Positions 55,701 to 64,000 of a DNA stretch of 64,000 nt are shown here, piece by piece. The first letter of the stretch is position 1; each line of letters begins with the position of its first letter. The DNA comes from Copromyces sp. CBS 386.78. Lineage: Eukaryota; Ascomycota; Sordariomycetes; Sordariales; Sordariaceae. The stretch covers positions 1 to 64,000 of the forward strand of contig MU839227.1 of NCBI GenBank assembly GCA_030685235.1, given 5' to 3'. A program made the position numbers and the translations under genes. The notes beneath the pieces were generated by a model that did not search any database, had not been told where the DNA came from, and saw only the letters and a list, made by a program, of their open reading frames with translations.

Positions 55701-58700
55701 TTAAATAGAATTATTAATAATTTAAATAGATTAAACCGTATTATAAAAGTTGTAAATTATTCGTACCCTTCCTTTACGCGGATATGGTTAAAAGTAGCGA
55801 TAATATCGAATTTAGTAAAAATTTTAATACGATAAATAGCGTCGAAGGTTTTTTTAATTAACGGTAATAAATATTATAATTTAAGTATAATATTATTAAT
55901 ACCGTAGTAATTTACGTAAATACGAATTCCGCTACTTAATTTTTTTATTAAAAGGACTAGGGTAGATACTTCTAATTATAATAGCCGGATAAATTTCTTT
56001 TATAATATATTATCGATCTATTTTTTAACGATATTATATTCGTTAGGGTTAAAAGGGCGTCCGTGAACGGTTAAAAATATAATTCTTAAGTGGAATTCGA
56101 TTTTAAAATTGTAAGAACGGTAAGGAAGGAAGGTTTTAATTCCTTTTTAATGGAAAGTATTTGTATAATATTAGTACTATCGAAGTAATTTAATCTAAAT
56201 TTATATATCCGTTTTAAAGGGTTTATCGCTTTTTTTTATAAAATTTCGTAATATTTTTTAAAGTAACTTTACGTAAAATAATATTATTGGCGGCGAAGTA
56301 TTAATCGATAGCCTCCTCGTACTAAGGAAAATTATTATCCGTACTGGTAATTTTAATAGAGTTAAAAATTTTAACAATTTTTAAAGTAATTATATTACCT
56401 TTTCCTACTAGATTATCGATTTAGCGGTGGAAATTATTATTAAAAAATTTCTTATACTTCTATTTTCTACTTATTAAAATTTCTTTAATTATTTCTAAGG
56501 TAAGTTTATTGTTAAGAGCGGACGGGTTTAAAATATTATATTTTTCTACTAATTTGTTTTCTTTTAATATACGTTTAATATCTTCGTTTATATTAACCTT
56601 TATAATACGAATAACCTAGAGGTTATATTTTTTTATTAATTAATTAAAGGCGGCGGTAGATAGTTCTTTAATATTATTAAGGTTAATAGGGCTTACCGGA
56701 ATATAGAAACGACGGATTTAGATTTAATAATTTATAATAATAATATAGAATTTTCTAACTACTTAGTAAAGTACTAGGACTATTTACGGTAGAAGAAAGG
56801 GGATTACGCCGTAAAGGACTACGTTAAGTATAATAATTTAGCTAGGGCCCGCTAGTATTTTATTAATTGTGGAAGTCTTTAAGTAGTAACCGATCCGGTT
56901 TCGAAAATAGTTGAATTATTAGCGGGTTACGTATTTTATAATTGCGGAAATAGAGATACGGCGTAGGATATCCGCTTATAGTTCGTTAAAATTAGGTTTA
57001 CTTTCGTTTAAAACTTCTTTGTAGGTAGCTTTTTTAAACGTTGAGCGTATTATATTGAATTAAATAATTAGGTTAGCTATAGGGGCTTCCCGTTTAATAT
57101 TGGGGATTCCTTTTAGGAAGTAGCCGCGCTATTTATAAATTATAGTAAATTAGAACGAATTATAAAGTTATAAAATATTTAATAAATAATAAACTAATTA
57201 TAGGTAGCTTAGAATAATAGGGTTATTTTTGGCTAAGTTATAAATAAGTAAATTAATAATTTCGTAATAATAGCCTATCCCTATTATAAATTTTATAAAA
57301 TAAATAATATTACTTTTAGCGGGGCTTCTATTGGCGAAGTATAAAATTTTAAATATTATAAACTTATAGAAGGGAAGACGATAGTAATAAACGAAACGTT
57401 TATTTATAAAGCCTAAGGCAGTATAATTATTATCGACCAAACTTAAATAATATACTTTACTTAATCCGTTGGATAATTAAATAAAAAAGTTTAATAAATT
57501 AAAATATTTATAACGGCTATTTACAGAACATTTATAAATCTTAATTATATTTAACTATATAATAATATTACCCTCCTTTCCCTATCCTATAAATAGTTAC
57601 TTCTAATTGCAATTTAATTTAGAAGTTATATATTTCCCTACTAATTAATATAATTAATTTCGTTACTTTAAATAAGGCTAACGAAGCTAGAAACGTACGT
57701 AAGGACGGAAGCCTATTAATATTACAACGCTACGGCATTTTCATTATTATTAGCCGCCTAGGCATTTATAATATTAATTTAATACTATTAATTGTAGCCT
57801 TATTAATTATAACCTTATTAACTATAGCCGTACTAACCCTATTAAGGAGCGGAATTATTATTATTACTGCCCCTACCACCGCTTTTACTACCGCCTCTAC
57901 TATTACGACCGTTGCGACTACTATAGGTAGAAATAGGGGGATTTTTATTAAAATTAATATAATTGTAATAAGCGGCCGAAAAATAATTTTTATAACTGCA
58001 ACAGGTATATACGTTAATCTTTATACGATATTCGAAAAATTTTTATAAAATTATACTACGTATAATAATATTAATAGCGGATATAGAATTAAAATCTATT
58101 ACGTTACCGCCCTAATTAATAAATTATTTTGCGGACGAAATAATATTATAATTATTTAAAGAAAATAGTTTATAAAAAGGGTTGGCGAGCTTCTCGCGAT
58201 AAATATTATTTTTATAGTTCTAAATTAGTAAATAAATTATTTAAAATTATTTACTATAATTATTATCAATAGGAAGCGGGTATTAATAAGCAATAATATT
58301 ACGGACGGCCTTAATAATTTTATTACAACGGAAGTATATTTTTATAATATTATTTATATTATACTAATTAATAAAGATAGTAAAACGGTCTTCGAAAACG
58401 GCCTAACGTATATTTTTAATTATTTTTAAATCGTTTAATTCGCGACGAACGATAACGGTAAAGTCGGAATTATTATATTTAATATCAAATTCTTTAAAAA
58501 GGTCTATTATAATTTTCTATTTCTATTTAGTATTGTTAATTAAATATTCGAAAATATTAGCTAACGCCGATTCAATAGCCGTAAAAAAAGGGTTTTCGAA
58601 ATATTTAGTAATATATAAAAAACGTTTAAGCTTAAAGGCGAAGTAAATCGGTTCGTTAATTTAGTATAATTTGATTTTTATACGTTAAGAACGGTACTTT

Positions 58701-59578
58701 TCCGCTTTCTCTAATAAAATAGTTCCTTTACTATTGAATAGAGTAATATACGTATATAATTATACCGACCTATAGTTACTATTATTAATATTCGTAGTTA
58801 TTATAATAAGTATTTTAATTTTTTAAATTTGTTTAAATTAAATGTAGACCTTATTAATAGCTTTGGCGTATTTGTCTTTTTATTTTTAGAAGGATTTAAA
58901 GGTATTAATTTTAAAATCGTTAAAAGATTATTTAAATTCGTTAATCCCTTATTGGAATTCGGTATTTCAAATATTTAAACGATTAATCTTTTAATAGGAT
59001 TCGGTAAAGTCCTTTTCGGCTCTCTAAGCGCGCGAACGGGCTTCGATTATATTGTTATAAACGAAACGGTTATAAACGAGGGTAACGTTACGGAATATTA
59101 GGATTGATACGAATGTAAGGGTATAATTTATAGTATAATATAATAGAGTATAAGTAGTAGGATTGTTATTGAAGTTTATAAGTACTTTAATTAAAGTATT
59201 GTAAATTATTTAATTTTTAAAATCGGTAATTTAAAGGGTGCCGATAGTAGTTACTACGATAAAATCATCGGTAATAATCCGTAGTTAGTCTATTATTAAT
59301 TATTGAATTAAATATAAATACGGTTATTATTAGAATAGACTATTTTAATTAATAGGTATAAAAGGGAGAAGAGAGATAAGGCTAATATTTAACGTATTAC
59401 CTAGTTCGAATTGTGATATTTGTAACCGAATTTTTATTTGCTCCGTTTGTAAGGGGTCGAGTCTTTTGATCGCAGAGCGATTAATCGCGGATACGATTTA
59501 AATAATCTTTTTTATATTAAATGTAATTTGGATTTATCTCCTTTGAGCGCGCGTAGCGCGATAGTAGGCATAACAAAC

Positions 59579-59788
59579 TATTATAGGGTGAGGTACTATT
59601 GGGGGTAGGGTAGGATATATATTGTTGTACGAAGGAGAGGAAAGGAAGGATATATACGGAGGACTGGCTATATGGGCGAGAGCCTTGAAGCTAGGCCGTG
59701 CGCATATATAACCCTATACGTGACCGTACTATGATAATGGACATGGTGCGAGTGTAGGGTGGGTATGTTACAGGCTAATCCTGTGATA
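59579..59788 (-). repeat. 5' LTR of Gypsy-2
   Basis: 210 bp. It ends ...CTAATCCTGTGATA and is followed by GTGGA (59789-59793). Differences from the left copy are transitions (for example GTGCGCATATATAACC against GTGCGCGTACATGACC). Confidence 0.92.
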
Positions 59789-59985
59789 GTGGAAGACGTA
59801 AACTGTTGAAACGTAAGCCGTAGAAGGAGCAAGCCGTAAGAGACGCAAGCTATAAAAAACGTTGCCGTAGAAGAGACGCAAACTGCAGAAGACGTAAGCC
59901 GCAAAAAACATAAACCGCAGAAGACGTAAGCCGTAGAAGACGCAAGCCGTAAATAACGTAAGCCGTAGAACCGTAAAATATTAAA
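59789..59985 (+). repeat. 15-bp minisatellite of Gypsy-1, right half
   Basis: At least ten degenerate units (AAGCCGTAGAAGACG), continuing the array interrupted at 52523. After it, Gypsy-1 sequence fades near 60180. Confidence 0.8.
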
Positions 59986-62203
59986 GTTATAAGGGAAATT
60001 AAAAAAGTTAGGGAATTAAGGGGATATATTAGAGAAGGCTAGGGCCGGCGAACTAAAGAAGATAGTAGCGTACCGGAGCCCGCTATTTCAAAAGCTATAA
60101 TAACGAAAAAAAACTAAGGAAGGTAATAAACTAAAAGGTATAAAAGTATGCTAATAATCCCGTCCTCGACTTTTTTCTATTTAACTATATTTATTCCCCT
60201 TCTCCTTCTAAAAAAGGCCTAAACTACCGAAAAGAAGAATTGGTAGTATAAATATCGATATAGGAATCGAACTTATTATTTTAAAAATTATACCCTTACG
60301 TATAACCGTTGCGCCTATTAATAATTTTTATATTTAAATTTCTCTATAATTATTAACCGCTATCAGTTTAATAGTAGTAGTATTATAATCTCTAACTATA
60401 AGAATACTAATAAACATTAAGGCGTTACTAATATAGGGCTAGGGGGAAATAATCGGGGGTAATAAACGTCGGCCGTCTATATAAACGGCTAATACTAATT
60501 AAAAAATATTATTGAAAGTAAGCGTAGGTATAGCAACTGTAAGGAATTTAAATATATCGGTAGTAAGGGCGGGGTTAATAGTAGGAATAACGCTAAAGAA
60601 ATTAAAATTGAGAGTATTTACTATTTAAAGGGCTATTTAATTAAGGTTAACGTTACGGAATTTATACTAAACGTACTAAACTACTTTATAATTAACTAAT
60701 TCGCCAAATTTGTAAAGGAAAATATAAAACTATTTATAAAAGGTATAAATACCGGTACGAAGTTCGGCGGTATATTAACAAAGGACTTTAATAATTATAA
60801 TACCGGCGGGAATAACTACCCTAAATTTAATAATAATATACGCTAATTCTTAAAAAGCGCAAACTAAATTGTAAAATACAGGAAAAAAATTATAAAAGTA
60901 ATTATTAATACTAGTTTAGTAGTAATTCAAATACTACGTAGGGCGGTCGGTTAAAAAGGTAAAAGAAAAAAAAAATTGGGGTTAAAAATTAGAAGATTAA
61001 AAAAGAAGAAAGGAAATTTATAAATTAGGATATAAATATATTTAATTATTATTTTTATTATAGTAGTAATAAGGGTATTAAAGTGTAAGACTATTATAAT
61101 ATTTATAGTATTTTAAGTAAATTAAGCGTAGGGGGCTTTACGGATATTATTAAACGAAAGGTAAGCATAAAATTAATAAAATAAATAAAGGGGAAGATTT
61201 ACTTAATATCGATATAGAAAGTAGCGAACCGGTAAGTATAAAGAAATTGACGGTAGGTAGGAAAGAGGTTAGTTATATTATTAATAATAATATACTAATT
61301 AATAATGTACGTAGAGAAGAGAAGAGAAGAAGGGAAGAAGAAGGGGAAGGAAAATAAATTTTATAAAAGAATTAAGAGGGTATAATTAAAAGAATTCGAA
61401 ATAGGGCTAAAAGTAAAATTAAATAATTAAAGGGGTATATAAAGAAATAAGGATAAGAAAATAGGACGATAAAAGGTAGAGGATAAAATAAAAAGGCGGA
61501 TAGAGGGCGAAATTAAAGGCTAGGACGAAAGGGATTAAAATAGTAAAAAATAAGGAAACGGGGAAAAGGAGATAAAATAATAGAAATTAGAAGGTAGGCT
61601 AAAAGGGCGGGTCGAAAATAAGATAAATAGGCGGGATAAGAAGAAGAAGGATTAATAAGAGGTAAACCCTTAGGATTAAAAGCGGCGATATTATAATAAA
61701 GAAGAAGGTACGGCGTTCGAATGTAGAAAAAGATTAGTACGGCTATAAGCGCCGGCTAACAACTTTAATAATAAACCGCTTTAAGTATAGGAGAAAACGG
61801 ATTATAAGCGGAGGATTCGGCTACGGGGAAAGGATCGCCGGATTAAAAGTTTAAATATAAAAGTTTCTAAAATAGAAACTTATAAAGGGGGGATTCGTAT
61901 TAAATTACTAAGGACTTATTAGTTAATTAACTTCGTAGAGGTTTAAGGCGAGATATTAGAAGGTAGCGAATTATTTTAATTAGCGCCGCATTATGGCGTC
62001 GGATAACGGTAATACCGCTCCAACCTTAGCTACTATAGGATTAAAGGAGTAATATTATAAATAACTACTTCCGTTAGTTCCGGAGTAGAGAAATTAGGCT
62101 TCAATTCATCTCTTACTCTCCCCCCTAATTTAGCTTCCCTACGTGCTTGCCTTGTCCGTAGTCACCTCGACCTACCTACTTCTACTATCCTAACATCCGT
62201 CGC
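59986..62203. repeat. RIP-degenerated repeat DNA, partly unassigned
   Basis: The first ~200 bases appear to be the 3' end of Gypsy-1 pol. The rest is purine-rich on the plus strand (60950-61850: many GAAG/AAGG runs). A purine tract AAAGGGGGGATT lies near 61885-61896. A less mutated segment (about 61970-62203) ends ...CTATCCTAACA exactly where Copia homology resumes. This last ~300 bp could be an LTR, with the purine tract before it and a CA end, but no partner was found. Confidence 0.5.
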
Positions 62204-64000
62204 CTCTATTAACCCCGCCGGCAATATTTAATATAAATTATATAATAAACCGAATAATTTATAAATATTTATATTAGTAAAAACTTTAGGAAGTTGTATT
62301 TAACGTTAGGAAATTATTTTAATTAATTTTTAAAATAATAAGGAAAATTATTATTAAGGCGGAGGTATATTGGTTAATTATTAAATTAGGCTAATTTAAT
62401 AAAGTCTATCAATGAAATTTACCCTTCGTATTTAAATATTATAGCGATTTAAATAATTATTTATTAGGCTAATTCTTTTAAAGAAATAGAAAAGACTTAT
62501 TTATAAAATTATAAAAATATAAAAACGTAAATCGAAGTTAGCAGGGATATATTGTAATTACGAAGTAAATAAATTTTTAATTATATATAGGTATACATCT
62601 ATAAATTTAATAAGAACGGGACGCTTAATAAATATAAAGTATAATTTGTTGTAAAAAGTAATTAATAAAGTAAGAATAATATAAATCCGTACGCTTCTAC
62701 CCTAATAAGGAAGTCGTTTAAATCTCTTATCGTTCTCGCTATAAAATTCAATTTCGAATTAATTTAATATAATACGGTTAATACCTTTATTAACGTATAT
62801 TTTAATAAAGAGATTTATATATATATGCTTCCTAAGTATTAAATTCCTAATAAAGTTTTTAAATTAATTAAAATATTATATAGTCTACGACGAATACTTT
62901 TATTATAGTAAAGGGAGTTTAGCGGTACGTTTAAATTTATAAGTTTCGAAGTAATCCCTAAAGATCTATATATTATAAAGAAGAATAGTATTTTTATATT
63001 CTACTATATTAATAATCTTATATTTATATTTAATAAGAGTAAAATAGAGGAGCTTAATAAATATATTATAGAACTATAATCGAAATATTATTTTATAGGA
63101 GGAGACGAACTTTAATAATTTTTAAATATTAAAATTATCCGTAATCGAAATTAGAAAAAGATTTAACTATTATAAAAAACTTATGTCGAAAAAATCTCTA
63201 AATTATTTAAATCTAATTTTCAACCTACTTTAGTGCCTATAGGGCATATAGAATTAATTCCCTATAAGGGTATTGCTAACTATATAAAGATCCGCTCTTA
63301 CTAAATTAATGTAGGTTTACTACTATACGTAGCGGTTAATATTTAATTAAATATTGCATTCCTAGTAAGTAAACTAATATAATATAATTATAATCCTAAT
63401 TTTACTTATTTAATAATTAGCGAAAAGATTATATAATACCTTCGAACTATTAAAATTTAAGTACTATATTTCGGCGGTAGCGACTAATTAGAAATAGCCT
63501 TAAATACTTTATTTATAAATAATTTAAACGATCGAAAAAATTTATAGGGTTTTACGATTAAATTCTATAGTAATTTAATTTACTAGGGTACAACTAAATA
63601 GATTACTATTATAATTTTAATAATAAAAGTAGAATTATACGTAGTTAAAAAGGTAGTTAAAGAAACCCTATTTATAACGCAGTTAATATTCGCTTTAAGG
63701 GTAAAACTATTAGAAAATCCTATTCCTACTTTATAATACGATAATAAATAAATTATTAGAACGCTTATAGAAGAAACCCCTACTTTTAATACTAGGATAA
63801 AATATATAAATATCTATAAATATTAGCTAAAGAAGGAGAGCTTTACTAAGAAGACGCTTAAAATCGAATATTTAAATACGAAATTAATATTAATAGATAG
63901 ATTAATAAAAACACTAGATATTCTAAAGTATAAGAAGTTTAAAGAACTTTTAAGTATAATAGAGAGACTACTTTAGAAGAAGGATAATCCGGGATTAAAA
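62204..64000 (+). pseudogene. Copia reverse transcriptase/RNase H remnant (inner-element family)
   Basis: Aligns, on the opposite strand, with the inner Copia element from about 22960 leftwards (both share CCGCCGGxAATATTTA and TATTTAACGTTAGGAAATTA). Reverse transcriptase has FYYINNLIF near 63000-63020, RNase-H-like PTLxYDNK near 63740, and further Copia text to the edge of the window. The same orientation as Copia element 3 suggests it is that element's 3' half. However, about 1.4 kb of integrase that should lie between the two halves was not found. It runs off the window. Confidence 0.75.

Larger units (their letters stand above)
52524..59788 (-). mobile_element. Gypsy-2 LTR retrotransposon (7.3 kb), nested in Gypsy-1, RIP-inactivated
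   Basis: Two 210-bp LTRs (52524-52733 and 59579-59788; TATCAC... to ...GTGATA) with perfect flanking GTGGA duplications (52519-52523 and 59789-59793). The purine tract beside the left LTR reads AAGGGGGGATAG on the minus strand (from about 52746 to 52735), so the sense strand is minus. RT on that strand has TYFNNVLIYSNN (55601-55640), then SFLNFVNFYRYFI near 55350. RNase H follows leftwards (KIDASNQAAGSILSQ near 55150), then integrase. Gag lies at about 57500-59400. The remaining frames are broken by RIP-type stops. Confidence 0.92.

Overview
The window reads as nuclear DNA of a filamentous ascomycete, most likely a Sordariomycete. The evidence is short GT-AG introns (53-104 nt), a CBM1-containing secreted esterase, a fungal-type RGS membrane protein, and GC-balanced gene islands separated by AT-rich blocks almost empty of CA/TG dinucleotides and full of TA. 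That last pattern is the signature of repeat-induced point mutation (RIP, CpA to TpA).

Layout. 1-3960: RIP-degenerated repeat DNA with no intact gene. 3960-20182: gene island with a CBM1-GDSL esterase (-), a small hAT-like MITE, an RGS/three-TM protein (-), a broken hypothetical gene (-), a four-TM His-rich protein (-), an MFS transporter (+), and two alpha/beta hydrolases lying tail to tail. 20183-32628: one nested insertion. An outer Ty1/Copia element (168-bp LTRs, target duplication CTACC) carries an inner Copia element in the opposite orientation (174-bp LTRs, AGATC). That carries an unclassified repeat ('repeat A'), which carries a MULE-like MITE (9-bp duplication ATTATAGAC), whose right terminal repeat is split by an 86-bp foldback. 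Removing the outer element joins the two gene islands directly. 32629-43790: gene island with a patatin-like lipase (+), a long-arm hAT-like MITE, a broken acidic gene (-), a membrane-anchored hypothetical protein (-), a secreted Thr/Ser-rich protein (+) and tRNA-Arg(ACG). 43791-64000: a second nested block. A Copia element of the inner family starts at 43791. It holds a 414-bp unmutated MITE and is broken by a Gypsy element (Gypsy-1), which contains a second copy of the unclassified repeat ('repeat B') and a 7.3-kb Gypsy element in reverse orientation (Gypsy-2; 210-bp LTRs, GTGGA). Copia reverse transcriptase sequence of the same family reappears from about 62204 to the end.

The host genes form no obvious metabolic cluster. 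Secretion and surface functions are common among them: a plant-polysaccharide-type esterase, a wall/secreted Thr-rich protein, an MFS transporter and several lipases/esterases. All autonomous retroelements seen here are dead from RIP (many in-frame stops, mostly CAA/CAG to TAA/TAG). The short MITEs (414-628 bp) are almost unmutated.

The most unusual item is the repeat A/B family. Its two copies share a 5' hairpin, a tandem unit of about 155 bp in different copy number, a 3' hairpin whose two arms differ together between copies, and short inverted termini. I could not assign it to any known class. No CRISPR array, prokaryotic system or complete novel gene system was found.
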